Counted from the first letter of the stretch, positions 1 to 9,287 are shown. The stretch is DNA of 64,000 nt from Cupriavidus necator N-1 (GCF_000219215.1 NC_015727.1:186001-250000), one strand, 5' to 3'. Notes: a model not told the origin generated them from the letters alone. Numbers and translations are program-made.

Positions 1-1057
1 GTACCACAGCGTCATGGCCCATCTGGCGCAGCCAGCTGGCCACTACGATGGCGCGCACCCCTTCGGCATCGAACAGCACCAGCCTGGCGCGGCGCACGCC
101 GACATATTGATCGGTAGCCTGCATAAGCTGGCCGCCAGGGGTGTGTTGCGCGCCGGGCAGCGTCTGTGTGGCGTATTCCTCGGGGGTGCGCACGTCGCAC
201 AGGAATGTAGTGCGCGACCTGTCGGCCAGCCATGCAATGGCCTGCGCGGCGGCGATGCGCGGCACATCGAAGCGGGCGGCCAGCGCCTGCGCGGCGTTGC
301 GCGCGGCATCGAGTTCGCGTGGCGACGCGTTCTCCGGATAGCGTGCGGTACCGCCGTGTTCGAGCGTGAAATCGTTCAGGTACCAGCCTTGCGTACCGTT
401 TTCGAGCGCATAGACCGGGTTGCTCACGCCAAAATTGATCAGCGACTGCGCACCGATGATGCTGCGCGTACGGCCCGCACAGTTGATCACGATCGGCGTG
501 GTGCTGTCGGGCACCAGGTCGCGCAGGCGATAGGCGAGTTCGCCGTTGGGACAGCTGATCGCGCCCGGGATGTTCATCTTGCGGAATTCGCCGGTCGGGC
601 GGCCATCGAGCACCACCGGTGCATTGGCACCGGCCTGCATGGCTGCCAGTTCCTGCGCGGTGACGCGCGGGGTGCGGTAGTGGTGCTCAGCCAGTTCGCC
701 GAAGGTCTTCGACGGCACGTTGACGCCGGCAAACAGCGCGTAGCCGGCGGCCTGCCAGGCCGGCATGCCGCCATCGAGGACAAACAGGTTCGTATAGCCA
801 AGGCGTGCCAGCGCGGCGGCTGCGGCCTGCGCCACGCCGTCGCCGTCATCGGCCAGCACCATGCGCGCATCGGTACGCGGTGCCAGGCGGCCGATGTCGA
901 GTTCGAGCCGGCTGTAGGGCAGCGGCACGGCATAGAAGGGATGGCCCTCGCCATACTGGCCGTGTTCGCGCACATCGAACAGGGCGATCTCGTCGGCATC
1001 GTGCAGCCAGCCCTTCAGGGTGACGGCGTCGGCAGCGGTATAGGAAGCTTGGCTCAT
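1..1057 (-). CDS. multi-domain rhodanese-like sulfurtransferase (3' end outside window)
   Basis: Read on the minus strand from ATG at 1055-1057 and open to the left edge, so the C-terminus is missing. At least three rhodanese-like modules are visible: an N-terminal one with FDVREHGQYGEGHP, a central one with the active-site loop CAGRTRS, and a third beginning FLCDVRTPEEYATQ. Tandem rhodaneses move sulfane sulfur from thiosulfate or persulfides to acceptors such as cyanide, probably in the cytoplasm as no signal peptide is seen. It lies 112 bases downstream of a cysteine-dioxygenase-like gene on the same strand, so a joint role in thiol or persulfide oxidation is likely. Only the central module shows a clear catalytic cysteine in the part visible here. 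Confidence 0.85.
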   Translation of the reverse strand, partial: MSQASYTAADAVTLKGWLHDADEIALFDVREHGQYGEGHPFYAVPLPYSRLELDIGRLAPRTDARMVLADDGDGVAQAAAAALARLGYTNLFVLDGGMPAWQAAGYALFAGVNVPSKTFGELAEHHYRTPRVTAQELAAMQAGANAPVVLDGRPTGEFRKMNIPGAISCPNGELAYRLRDLVPDSTTPIVINCAGRTRSIIGAQSLINFGVSNPVYALENGTQGWYLNDFTLEHGGTARYPENASPRELDAARNAAQALAARFDVPRIAAAQAIAWLADRSRTTFLCDVRTPEEYATQTLPGAQHTPGGQLMQATDQYVGVRRARLVLFDAEGVRAIVVASWLRQMGHDAVV

Positions 1058-1169
1058 GAAATTTTGGGCAAAGGGTGGCCGCCCTCTCCGCGGAGAGGAA
1101 ATTCGTCGGGTCGGATCTCAGGAGTGGGCGGCCTGACGGTATGGCTCAGGCCCCCGTTCAGGCTTTCTT

Positions 1170-1757
1170 TTAGCGGCGGGTCTGTACGCCCACGTTCATG
1201 ATCTGGCAGCGGCCGGTCTCGAGGTCGAACGTTAGCCGTTCGGTCAGCGTTTCCAGCGCCCGACCATACATATGCAGATGGCGGATGACGTCTTCCCCTT
1301 GGATTTCCACGGAATGGATATCGTCAGGCAGCAGCGCGATGCCGCAGCGCGGGCCGACTTCCACGGTATGCGAGTATTCGAGCGTGCCCACGCCGGCCTG
1401 GCTGCCATCGTCGGTGCGGGTGTAGACATCGTTGAACTCGATGCCGCTGACACCGGCTACGCAGGCCCAGGTGGTGTGGTTGTGCGGCGGGATGCGCTTG
1501 CCCGGACGCATTACGTTCAGGTACAGCGCATAGGTCTGGTCAGGATCCTCGGCGATCAGGTAACGCGCCTGGCGTTCACCGGGCTCGGGCGGCGGGAAGT
1601 CGGTCTCGCCCCACAGTTCGGTGCGGGCGGCCAGTTCTTCCACATGGGACAGGACATCGGCCAAGCTGGCGCGCGTGACGGCGCCTTTATCTACGATATT
1701 CTTAATGGATTCGATGGTCTCTCCGACGGCTGCCTGGCGCTGTTGTGTGATGGACAT
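1170..1757 (-). CDS. cysteine dioxygenase-family cupin (thiol dioxygenase)
   Basis: 195 residues from the ATG at 1757; an upstream in-frame ATG exists but would overlap the divergent LysR gene. The cupin carries the iron-binding HxH as PPHNHTTW (H92, H94) and a third candidate ligand in DDIHSVE (H148), with the PGKRIPPH lead typical of the type I cysteine dioxygenase family. These enzymes add dioxygen to a thiol (cysteine or 3-mercaptopropionate) to give the sulfinate; the substrate cannot be fixed from sequence. Directly upstream of the rhodanese gene on the same strand and divergent from a LysR regulator that probably controls both. Confidence 0.82.
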   Translation of the reverse strand: MSITQQRQAAVGETIESIKNIVDKGAVTRASLADVLSHVEELAARTELWGETDFPPPEPGERQARYLIAEDPDQTYALYLNVMRPGKRIPPHNHTTWACVAGVSGIEFNDVYTRTDDGSQAGVGTLEYSHTVEVGPRCGIALLPDDIHSVEIQGEDVIRHLHMYGRALETLTERLTFDLETGRCQIMNVGVQTRR

Positions 1758-1882
1758 GATGCAATCGATCCTTGTAATCTCTGTTTTTGAGGGGTAGAAC
1801 GGTCTTTCGTGTTTCACTGTAATGAACATCAGCTCTGAAAACCACTTAATGCGCGACGAAAACCCATTAGCAGGACTAATGA
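1758..1882. promoter_or_regulatory. divergent promoter region with a LysR-type inverted repeat
   Basis: The 125-base gap between the cupin gene and the LysR gene contains arms TAATG (1847-1851) and CATTA (1865-1869), separated by 13 bases, with another CTAATG just before the LysR start codon. Divergent intergenic regions next to LysR genes usually hold the regulator binding site. The arms are only five bases, so this is a weak site call. Confidence 0.35.
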
Positions 1883-2749
1883 ATGCGTAACCTCGATCTG
1901 GACCTGCTTCGCACACTGGTGGCCATTGCCGACAATGAGACCTTTGGCGCCGCCGCCGAAGCCGTGCAACGCACGCAATCGGCCGTCACCCAGCAGATGC
2001 AGCGGTTGGAAGAACAGCTTGGGCTGACGCTGTTCGAGCGCCAGGGCCGTGGCAAGCAGATGACGCGGCATGGCAAGAAGCTGCTGGAATACGCGCGGCA
2101 GCTGCTGACCATCAACGACGAGACGCTCCGAATGCTGCGCGAGGGAGACCTGACCGGCTCGCTGCGCATTGGCGCGCCGCATGATGTGGCGGATACCATC
2201 CTTCCGGTGCTGCTGTCGCATATTGCTCGGTCGTCGCCGGCGCTGCGGCTGGAGATCCATGTCGGCAGAAGCCCATTCCTGATGGAATCGCTGCGGCGCG
2301 GCGAAATTGACCTGACCGTTTCCACGCGCGAGGACAATACGCTCGAAGGCATTGTGCTGCGCACCACGCCTACGATCTGGGTGTGTTCGGCGGATTTTGT
2401 CTACGAGCACGGCACGCCGGTACCGCTGATCCTGGCCGATGAGCCGAGCCTGTTCCGCAAGCTGTCGCTCGAGGCGTTGACGCATGCTGGTGTACCCTGG
2501 CGTATCGCTTATCTGGCACCGAGCCTGATCGGCATCAAGGCGGCCCTGCGCGGTGGATTGGGCATTACGGCGCGCAGCATCGACCTGCTGACGGCGGACA
2601 TGCGTATCCTGGGCGAGAACGATGGCTTGCCGCGGTTGCCCGATGTCACCTACTACCTTTGGGCGCGTCCCAATGCGGTCAATCCTGTTGCACGGCATGT
2701 CTTCTCAATGCTCAAAACCGCCCTGCAGCGCGGGCTGGTCAGCGCGTGA
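1883..2749 (+). CDS. LysR-family transcriptional regulator
   Basis: 288 residues with the usual layout: an N-terminal winged helix-turn-helix ([17 protein letters not shown], then [23 protein letters not shown] wing region) and a C-terminal effector-binding domain starting around residue 90 ([17 protein letters not shown]). Length and start match the family. It is divergent from the thiol dioxygenase/rhodanese pair, which makes those its likely targets; the inducer is unknown and may be a sulfur compound. AGGA stands a few bases before the ATG as a modest ribosome-binding site. Confidence 0.9.
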   Translation: MRNLDLDLLRTLVAIADNETFGAAAEAVQRTQSAVTQQMQRLEEQLGLTLFERQGRGKQMTRHGKKLLEYARQLLTINDETLRMLREGDLTGSLRIGAPHDVADTILPVLLSHIARSSPALRLEIHVGRSPFLMESLRRGEIDLTVSTREDNTLEGIVLRTTPTIWVCSADFVYEHGTPVPLILADEPSLFRKLSLEALTHAGVPWRIAYLAPSLIGIKAALRGGLGITARSIDLLTADMRILGENDGLPRLPDVTYYLWARPNAVNPVARHVFSMLKTALQRGLVSA

Positions 2750-2854
2750 CGGCTACCCGCGATTTCGGCGTTCTGAAAGCAGGGAAGCCAGAATCGTAGG
2801 CCGCGTAGCAGGCGCTGCAAACTAAGAAGATCGCGTATCAATATTTGCCGCGGA

Positions 2855-3139
2855 ATGACGGCTTCGCTGCATACCACGGCTTCAGGTCCGTCAGTTGGGC
2901 AATTCGTCGCGGAAAATGCTGAGCGGCTGCGCCTGATATGGCTGCCCGGATACTGTCCCGAGCTGAACCCCGATGAGTTGCTCAATCAGGATGTGAAAAC
3001 CGACGCGATGGGCAAGGGCCGGCCGACCAGCAAGGCGGAAATGATCGATAGCGTGCGTCGCCATCTGCATCGCCTGCAGAAGCAACCTCATGTCATCCGT
3101 AACCTTTTTCAGGAAAAGCATGTTTGCTACGCAGCCTGA
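2855..3139 (+). pseudogene. IS630-family transposase C-terminal fragment
   Basis: Only the last third of a DDE transposase is readable: WLPGYCPELNPDE, which contains the last catalytic glutamate of IS630-type enzymes, followed by a family-typical basic tail (KGRPTSKAEM, LFQEKHVCYAA). The catalytic aspartates and the N-terminal helix-turn-helix are absent and nothing upstream continues the frame, so this is an insertion-sequence relic next to the LysR gene. Confidence 0.75.
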
Positions 3140-3426
3140 TTTACGCACTATTTAGTGCACGGGTCAGTAAGTGTTTGGGAACTCACCCGACGCATTGGCC
3201 TCGCTTCCGGCCCGTGCTATGCCGCAATCAGACTTGGTTGACACGTTGGGCACCACCGCCAGCGCATCAAATTTCGACCTGAGACGATCCCCGAGGAGTC
3301 CAATGAGCTGTCGGATCTGTTGAAGTCCGAAAAACGGTAGTTCTCATCGATATCCGCGATGCAGCACCGGAGCAGCTAAAGCAGCGGCAATACATGAATG
3401 ACCGGGTATATCGGCCTCCAACAAAT
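3140..3426. other. no intact gene; unassigned coding scraps
   Basis: Two short readable pieces (RIKFRPETIPEESNELSD and TVVLIDIRDAAPEQLKQRQ) occur in different plus-strand frames. The second vaguely recalls a rhodanese start. Neither can be tied to a family with confidence. Confidence 0.3.
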
Positions 3427-3606
3427 AATGACTGCACCGAGATTTCGCGACGAGGCCTCATGGGCCCCCGCATTAAGCTGGGCCTGGCAACGTTGTATGC
3501 GCATGCGCTGGGCGGTCTCGGTATGAGGCTACCCCAGGGGTGGCTGAAGCGCCTCCGATGAGGAGGTGAAAGCCGCCGTTGACTACATGCTGGCGGGCAG
3601 CCAAGT
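3427..3606 (+). pseudogene. decayed cytochrome c5-like gene fragment
   Basis: One plus-strand frame reads GPRIKLGLATLYAHALGGLGM, matching the middle of class I cytochrome c5 proteins (APRI..GLDTLYEHALKGLxAMPP), and after a frame change near 3535 a second frame reads SDEEVKAAVDYMLAGSQ, the usual C-terminal helix of that family. The heme motif CxxCH is not found and at least one frameshift separates the two parts, so it is non-functional. Recognition rests on family memory, not a search. Confidence 0.55.
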
Positions 3607-3675
3607 AGCACGACGCACCATCCGTAGCGACGGAGCCAACCGCAGGCGAGCCAGTTGGTTAGCCAATCCGACTGC

Positions 3676-3954
3676 CTATGCAATCTTGCTCCGCCGACCG
3701 ACCGCATGACGACAGCCCGCAAAGAGCGGAGGCGTGTTGAGGTTCTGTGATGCCGCATGGGCAACAGTGGCGACACCTGAAGGAGGGAAAGCAGTCTTGG
3801 TAAATATATGGGTTGTAGCCTTGAGGTTGAACGGCATGACGTTTTTGCCTCGCTCGGCGATTTCGACTTGGCGCTGGACATCGGCAGCGTTGGCAAGCGG
3901 CGGGACGGTCGAGGCAGCAACTGCCAGAGCGACACAAGTAAAGGTCTTTTTCAT
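3676..3954 (-). pseudogene. truncated exported protein of the family often labelled aspartate carbamoyltransferase
   Basis: 92 codons starting with a clear signal peptide (MKKTFTCVALAVAAS then cleavage near ANAA). The mature start reads ERGKNVMPFNLKATTHIFTK, which is the conserved opening of a small periplasmic family commonly misnamed aspartate carbamoyltransferase. After KTA the sequence no longer fits the family, so a frameshift or replacement has removed the rest. A short product might still be made and exported. Confidence 0.5.
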
Positions 3955-4132
3955 TTGCGAGGTACCTGTCGGGTAGAAAGCGGGACCGTGCTCAGCCAGG
4001 CAATGCAGCTAGTACACATGCGGCGCAGAGAAAAAGCCATTCGATAATAACTAGGTCGGGCTACGCGTCGGCCGTGAATTCCTCGAAGGCTGCTTGGACC
4101 TAGCCACGGTGCGCAGCGCGTCGCCAGGCCGC

Positions 4133-4714
4133 TCATGACCGTTGTGGTCGTGGTTCATGTTTTCCTCCTTTAAAGGGAAGACGGTATCGCCTAGCAGCAG
4201 CCGTGGTGCCGATGATGCCGATGTATGTATCTCGTCGGGTGTTGCTGAAAAACCGTTCGCGACGCCTCCGATTCAAAGTAAAACGAGCGACGCGGTTGCC
4301 ACGCTCGGCGGACAGGGCCGTAGCCTTGTCCACCATCATTCCGCAGATGGGGTCCTTGGCGAGTTGCTTAGCGGCGCGGGAAGCAAGCGCGGGCCTCGCC
4401 GCAGGGATAGGAGCGACGTCCGGTGGGCTAGGACTGCTAGAAGGCCCAGCCGAGCTACGCCTATCTACGGGGTGAAGAATATATTTCGCCGGGTTGGCGA
4501 GGAAAGCCTGCTCACAGTGTGGGGAGCAGAACCAATATCGCTTCTGGTCGACTTCCGTGCTGGCAGCGGCCTCCTGTGGGGAAATCTCCATGCCACAAAC
4601 TGGGTCACGCACGAACTGCTGGGGTGCGGCTGGGCCCGCGGCGGCCGTTGGAACTGCCTGGGCGTCGGTAATGCCGTAATTCCTCCCATTAGGGGTGGTG
4701 GACTTGGTCGGCAT
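4133..4714 (-). CDS. YHS-domain heavy-metal-associated protein
   Basis: 193 residues with two YHS modules. The first reads VRDPVCGMEISPQEA then YWFCSPHCEQAFLANP, with the paired cysteines that bind soft metals; the second reads AKDPICGMMVDKATAL but lacks the second CxxxC-like half and becomes basic (FTLNRRRRERFF). YHS proteins sit beside copper and mercury resistance genes and are thought to bind or sense metals. A strong GGAGAGG precedes the ATG at 4714. The decayed second module suggests a C-terminal frameshift or drift. No metal efflux gene is intact nearby. Confidence 0.7.
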   Translation of the reverse strand: MPTKSTTPNGRNYGITDAQAVPTAAAGPAAPQQFVRDPVCGMEISPQEAAASTEVDQKRYWFCSPHCEQAFLANPAKYILHPVDRRSSAGPSSSPSPPDVAPIPAARPALASRAAKQLAKDPICGMMVDKATALSAERGNRVARFTLNRRRRERFFSNTRRDTYIGIIGTTAAARRYRLPFKGGKHEPRPQRS

Positions 4715-4955
4715 TCCATCCTCTCCTTGGGGCGATTAGGAGGATCTGCAGCGCATAATTACATTTTCATTCTGGGCGACCAGTCGATTTGCTTCTTGAT
4801 TTCAATCAAGCGTTCATGGGAGATCAGGGACGCAGTGGGGTGCCGGTTCGGGAATGAATGTCGAACGCCACACGAAGCACGTGTTTGAAGACTGCAGAAG
4901 CCGCTGGGACAGCTGATGCCGGAGCCGAGGTTGCTGTGCTCCCCGTATTGCGGGC

Positions 4956-6140
4956 CTAGAAGACCGCTACCGTGCCATGGATCAGCTCATTGACCAAGGC
5001 AGGGAACTCCGCCAGCTGTTGTCTCGCGAGTTCACGAACTTGCTGCGCCTGGGCGCTCGAGAGGCCGCGCTCGGCCACGACATCAATGGCAAACAGTTGG
5101 GGCTGGTCGATGGGGCGTCCAATTCCGGAGAGAAGCCGGACGATGACTTCATCCGCACCATCCACGCTTGCTTGAATATGAGTGGCTAACCGGTGGGCAA
5201 GCACGTTGTAGAGCTTGCCGACATGTGACGCCGGGTTCTTGCCCGCTGCGGCCTCCAGCGACATTGGCCGATAGGGGGTGATCAGGCCATTGACACGGTT
5301 TCCGCGACCGACCTGGCCGTCATCACCGTGCTCAGCGCTCAAGCCAGTGACCGTCAGGTAGATCCCACTTTCGTCGCAGGCATCCCGGCTATCGAGGGTA
5401 TTGATTGCAATCTCGCACTCAGTGCCGATGCGCTCGGCCAGATACTGCCCAATTCGCCCCTTGAGGATGAAGTACTCGTCGACGCCGTGTACGCGTCGGT
5501 CGACAAACGCCAGTGCAAGAGTCAGACGGTGATGCTCACCCAGCCGACACCCCATCACCTTGTAATCGAGGCCCGCCGCCTCAAACACTCCCCTGGCGGC
5601 ACGTGAGCGTAGAAGGTCGGCAACCAACAGCACCGCTCTTTCAAGCGATGAGGGTGGCGCATAGCCGACGCCAAAGGATGTGTCATTGGATAGTGGAAGA
5701 GACGCTGCGTTGGTCACTCGCCGGAGGTTCGGGGCTGAGGGCCGGAGGATTGGCTCGATGCGGATGTCATTGCCAATACTGCCCAAGGATGTTGCCAGGT
5801 ACTCGCGAATGGCCTGCTCGACAACTAGCTCGGCCTTGGCCGATGGAAGTTCGGTAACAGGGCCGGACAGTATCAACCGCGTTGGGCGCAGCACTTTGCC
5901 ACCGCCGAACTTTGGCGTGCTTATGCCGCCGATGAGTAGGGCCTTGTCCAGATTGAAGTGCTGGATTGCTCCATAGGCTTCAAGGTAGGCGTGACACAAG
6001 GCGCGTGCCGCAGCTTCGACAGCTCCATCGCATAGGCTATCGGGATGTCCGATGCCCTTGTGCTCGCACATTTCCGTCTGCTCGCCTCGCCACGACGACC
6101 AACGCGAGATAGAAATCGCAATGTTCTCCATGATAGACAT
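4956..6140 (-). CDS. archaeal-type S-adenosylmethionine synthetase
   Basis: 394 residues matching the archaeal methionine adenosyltransferase family (AdoMet_Synthase), not bacterial MetK: it opens with CEHKGIGHPDSLCDGAVEAA and contains GNDIRIEPILRPSAPNLRR, VGYAPPSSLERAVL, GRGNRVNGLITPYRPMS and the KNPASHVGKLYNVLAH block. It would make S-adenosylmethionine from methionine and ATP in the cytoplasm. Full length for the family. AAAGGGG lies just before the ATG. Neighbours (YHS protein, LemA/TPM) give no pathway context. A bacterial metK elsewhere in the genome is expected, so this is probably an extra, horizontally acquired isozyme. Confidence 0.85.
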   Translation of the reverse strand: MSIMENIAISISRWSSWRGEQTEMCEHKGIGHPDSLCDGAVEAAARALCHAYLEAYGAIQHFNLDKALLIGGISTPKFGGGKVLRPTRLILSGPVTELPSAKAELVVEQAIREYLATSLGSIGNDIRIEPILRPSAPNLRRVTNAASLPLSNDTSFGVGYAPPSSLERAVLLVADLLRSRAARGVFEAAGLDYKVMGCRLGEHHRLTLALAFVDRRVHGVDEYFILKGRIGQYLAERIGTECEIAINTLDSRDACDESGIYLTVTGLSAEHGDDGQVGRGNRVNGLITPYRPMSLEAAAGKNPASHVGKLYNVLAHRLATHIQASVDGADEVIVRLLSGIGRPIDQPQLFAIDVVAERGLSSAQAQQVRELARQQLAEFPALVNELIHGTVAVF

Positions 6141-6393
6141 CTCGAACCCCTTTCACGCCGTCGCCCTGTAGTCATTCTATGTAGCGGCGCTGGGTCAAGT
6201 CGCGAACCATTCGGCTCCCGACTGGGCCAACAAGCGTTGTTGAGGCAAAACAAGCAAACGGCCTTTCGCGCTGCCTAGCATAAATGCTGAAAACTGGACT
6301 TTCGATTGCGGGCTAGTCGCGTCAGGGCTACTGGGGCATTATTAGGCTCATGTGGTCCGGCGTTTGAAGATTGCCAAAGGATGGAGGTGTCTC

Positions 6394-7015
6394 GTGCACA
6401 AGCTATGGGTGGCACTTGCGGCAATGGCTCGCAATTGGTCTGACGGGCTGTGGATACAACGCGATCCAGACCCAGGACGAGCAGGTCAAGGCAGGCTGGT
6501 CGGAAGTGGTGAACCAGTACCAACGCCGTGCTGACTTGGTCCCTAGCCTGGTCCACACCGTGAAGGGTTACGCCAGCCATGAGCGTGAAGTCCTGACGCA
6601 GGTGACCGAGGCGCGGGCGCGTGTCGGCGCAATCCAGGTCACACCTGAGCTGCTCAACAACCCGCAGGCCTTTGCCCAATTTCAGGCGGCACAGCAGGCG
6701 CTCTCCGGCTCCCTATCGAGGCTGCTGGCGGTTTCCGAGAATTACCCCCAGCTGAAGGCCGATGCGGGATTCAGAGACCTGCAGTCTCAGCTTGAGGGCA
6801 CGGAGAATCGGATAACCGTAGCGCGAAACCGGTATATCCAATCAGTTCAGGCCTATAACGTCACCGTGCGGTCGTTTCCCTCAAACCTGACGGCAATGGT
6901 CTTCGGTTACAAGGAGAAGCCCAACTTCACCGTCGCTAGCGAAGCGACAATTGCCAAGCCGCCGCTGGTGGACTTCGGTGCCGCGCCGGCAAGCGCGCCT
7001 GGGGGTGCCAAGTGA
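6394..7015 (+). CDS. LemA-family lipoprotein, frameshifted within the signal peptide
   Basis: GGAGGTG precedes a GTG at 6394 that reads a lipoprotein leader, VHKLWVALAAM; one extra base near 6424-6430 shifts the frame and the remainder, LAIGLTGCGYNAIQTQDE, continues in another frame up to TGA at 7013-7015. The body is a complete LemA domain (VVNQYQRRADLVPSLVHTVK, SENYPQLKADAGFRDLQSQL, RYIQSVQAYN). LemA proteins are helical, membrane-anchored partners of TPM proteins; function is poorly known. In the main frame a TTG at 6371 could start the protein but would lack a proper leader. GTGA overlap with the next gene shows an operon. Confidence 0.75.
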
Positions 7016-7857
7016 AATGGCTGTCGGCCGCAAGAGGCTTGTTTCTTGTCTTCTTGGTGTTCGCGTCTCTGGGCGCCGCAGCCGACGTTGCCGTTCCCTC
7101 CCTGACGGCACGCGTGACGGACCTGACCGCCACGCTTACGAGCGCGCAACAGGCGGCCCTAGAGCAAGAACTGCAAGCATTCGAAGAGCAGAAAGGGAGC
7201 CAGGTCGCCGTTCTCATGGTGCCAACTACGCAACCCGAAGCGATTGAGCAGTATTCAATTCGCGTCGTCGAGAAATGGAAACTGGGGCGAAAAGGGACGG
7301 ATGACGGGGCGCTGCTCATCATTGCAAAGGACGACCGAACGGTCAGAATCGAAGTTGGCTATGGCCTTGAGGGCGTTCTCACGGATGCTATGAGCAAGCG
7401 CATCATCAGCGACGACATCGTTCCCCGATTCAAGCAGGGTGATTTCTATGGCGGCGTGACAGCCGGTGTGGAACGCATCATGGGTGTTATCAGCGGGGAG
7501 CCGTTGCCGACACCACGGCGTGAAGGAGGTGAGCGCGACCCAGTGCGGCAACTCATGCCGGTGATCCTTGTGCTCACGGTTGTATTAGGCGGACTGCTGC
7601 GGTCCTTCTTGGGGCGAGGCCCGGGGGCGGTGGCCGCCGGCGGTGCGGTCGGATTCATCGGTTGGCTCTTGTCTGGCGCCCTTGCAGTCGGGCTTATGGC
7701 TGGCGCTATCGCGCTCTTCTTTACGCTGTTCGGCGGCTCACACATTGGCTGGAGAGGTATTGGCGGTCGGGGCGGCTTCGGTGGCCGGTCCGGACGGGGT
7801 GGATTCGGCGGGGGCGGTGGCGGTTTTGGCGGCGGTGGGGCTTCGGGTAAATGGTGA
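7012..7857 (+). CDS. TPM-domain membrane protein (YgcG family)
   Basis: 281 residues starting with GTG inside the LemA stop (GTGA). Signal peptide to about residue 24, then a TPM domain (residues 30-150; KWKLGRKGTDDGALLIIA, RIEVGYGLEGVLTD), two membrane segments around residues 182-240 and a Gly-rich tail with repeated GGFGG units. This is the normal architecture of the YgcG/TPM_phosphatase family next to LemA. These pairs are envelope proteins sometimes linked to stress survival or photosystem repair homologues; a definite biochemical role is not known. Confidence 0.88.
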   Translation: MKWLSAARGLFLVFLVFASLGAAADVAVPSLTARVTDLTATLTSAQQAALEQELQAFEEQKGSQVAVLMVPTTQPEAIEQYSIRVVEKWKLGRKGTDDGALLIIAKDDRTVRIEVGYGLEGVLTDAMSKRIISDDIVPRFKQGDFYGGVTAGVERIMGVISGEPLPTPRREGGERDPVRQLMPVILVLTVVLGGLLRSFLGRGPGAVAAGGAVGFIGWLLSGALAVGLMAGAIALFFTLFGGSHIGWRGIGGRGGFGGRSGRGGFGGGGGGFGGGGASGKW

Positions 7858-8357
7858 TGGAAAACGTCAAACGCATCGTGAGACATCTGTTGATGACGCA
7901 CTGGCGGGTCGGGCGTTCCTTCCCAGAGGATGTACTGAGGGAAGTCGAACAAGCCATTGCGAAGAGCGAATCCAGCCATTTCGGACAACTCTGCTTTGTT
8001 GTTGAGGGTGCGCTGAGTTTGGCGAGCCTATTCGCGGGGCAATCGGCGCGTGACCGTGCTGTCGAGGTCTTCTCTCAGATGCGTGTCTGGGATACGGAAC
8101 ACAACAATGGCGTCCTGATTTACCTGTTGCTGGCAGACCGGAGCGTCGAGATTGTTGCCGACCGTGGCATCCATGCGAAGGTCGGCGCCAGCGACTGGGA
8201 CGCAATCTGTAGGGAAATGGAAGCCACCTTCCGACGCGGTGAGTATCAGCACGGTCTCATCGATGGCATCCTGGCCATCAGCCAGCACTTGCGACAGCAT
8301 TTCCCTGTGCGAGACAGCGGCAAGAATGAATTGAGCAACAAGCCAGTTGTTCTGTGA
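7857..8357 (+). CDS. TPM-domain protein, second copy
   Basis: About 166 residues. ATG at 7857 overlaps the previous stop as TGATG; an ATG at 7851 is also in frame. The TPM domain is recognisable from residue 30 onwards (EVEQAIAKSESSHFGQLCFV, VWDTEHNNGVLIYLLLADRS, VEIVADRGIHAKV). No signal peptide or membrane segment is obvious, so this copy may face the cytoplasm. LemA, long TPM and short TPM genes form a translationally coupled three-gene operon, a recurrent arrangement in beta-proteobacteria. Confidence 0.88.
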   Translation: MENVKRIVRHLLMTHWRVGRSFPEDVLREVEQAIAKSESSHFGQLCFVVEGALSLASLFAGQSARDRAVEVFSQMRVWDTEHNNGVLIYLLLADRSVEIVADRGIHAKVGASDWDAICREMEATFRRGEYQHGLIDGILAISQHLRQHFPVRDSGKNELSNKPVVL

Positions 8358-8439
8358 TTCTGGAGCCTGCCCAATAGGGGAGGTCGGTCTCTTAGCGAAA
8401 CGCAGCGGACTTGACCTCGACTGCATTCTCTCTGAAGCC

Positions 8440-8690
8440 ATGGGTCAGGCAGTTGCGCTAACTATTGGCCTCCTGATTGGTCTGGAGCGTGGTTGGCATG
8501 AACGCAAATTTGCGGAAAGGGGGCGCGTCGCCAGCTTGGCTGTCCATGGCCAGATACGTGGCCATGCGGCTCACGGAGTCACGGCAGGGGACTCTGTTGG
8601 CCGGCTTGCCGGGTGGCATTGCGTCTTAGACGGCCGCGACACTAATGCTGGCTCGTTTTACGAGGCATGCGCGGACGTAGTGCCGTCATG
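8440..8690 (+). pseudogene. N-terminal remnant of an MgtC/DUF4010-like membrane protein
   Basis: From ATG at 8440 the frame reads GQAVALTIGLLIGLERGWHE then a few family-like residues (RKFAERGRVA) before losing resemblance. This is the opening helix and conserved ERGW segment of MgtC/DUF4010 proteins. The remaining membrane helices are missing or out of frame, so it is a relic. Confidence 0.55.
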
Positions 8691-8967
8691 ATGGTCTCAC
8701 TCTCGAAGTGACGAAGGCAGCAGGAACTGCGCTGCCATCCTCCCGCTCGATGGGAGGCCGGTCGCCAACGCCCGGGTCATATCTGACCGCCTGCGCTGCG
8801 CGCGCGAGCGCGCCATCAGCACCGGCGCACCCGATCACCGCGGATTCGCCGTGTCCACCAAGAACGTAGGCGTGAATCGCAGGCGCTACGACGCGCAGCC
8901 GCTCGGAGAGAAGCGATCGGGTCGCCGGGTGTCGACTGGTCCGGCGCGACGGTCTCCGGCATGCCAC
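8686..8967 (-). pseudogene. lactate/malate dehydrogenase fragment
   Basis: The minus strand reads LLSERLRVVAPAIHAYVLGG followed by HGESAVIG, which is the region around the catalytic histidine of lactate dehydrogenases (VHAYVLGEHGDSEV). Residues after it do not follow the family, and the N-terminal NAD domain is absent. The fragment lies between other relics and has no start of its own. Confidence 0.5.
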
Positions 8968-9208
8968 TCGAAATGTTCCTGGCCAGGTCCAGAGTTATGT
9001 CTGTCGCTGCCGATGGTGGTCAATGGCAGCGGGGCGCAGTTACTGGCCTATCCGGAACCTAACCCCACCTAGCGCGAAGCCTTGCGGCGGAGTACGCGCA
9101 TCGTCAAAGAGGCCACCGACGGCGTGCTCCTCGACCAATAGGGACATTGCACACGCTCTCAACGCCGCAGGCAGGAGGCTCATCATGGCTATCTCACCCG
9201 CAAAGGTT

Positions 9209-9283
9209 TCAACGCCTACGACCGGTGATCTTGCCGTTGTTCCATGGCGCGCGATTGCCAGCAGGGGAATACAGCGTTTCCAT
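9209..9283 (-). pseudogene. N-terminal stub of a recombinase-like gene with its ribosome-binding site
   Basis: An AAAGGAG with good spacing precedes ATG at 9283, and the 24 codons read METLYSPAGNRAPWNNGKIT before a stop. APWNKGK at the N-terminus is characteristic of a small tyrosine-recombinase-like protein family in proteobacteria; the rest of that gene is not found here. The ribosome-binding site is inside the hairpin at 9288-9311. Confidence 0.4.
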
Positions 9284-9287
9284 GGTG

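Noticed and set aside
14..1201. 395-codon open frame on the plus strand
   Set aside because: It lies antisense to the rhodanese gene, has no family features, and arises from high-GC third positions.
4142..4888. 248-codon plus-strand frame opposite the YHS gene
   Set aside because: The minus-strand YHS reading has motifs and a ribosome-binding site; the plus frame has neither.
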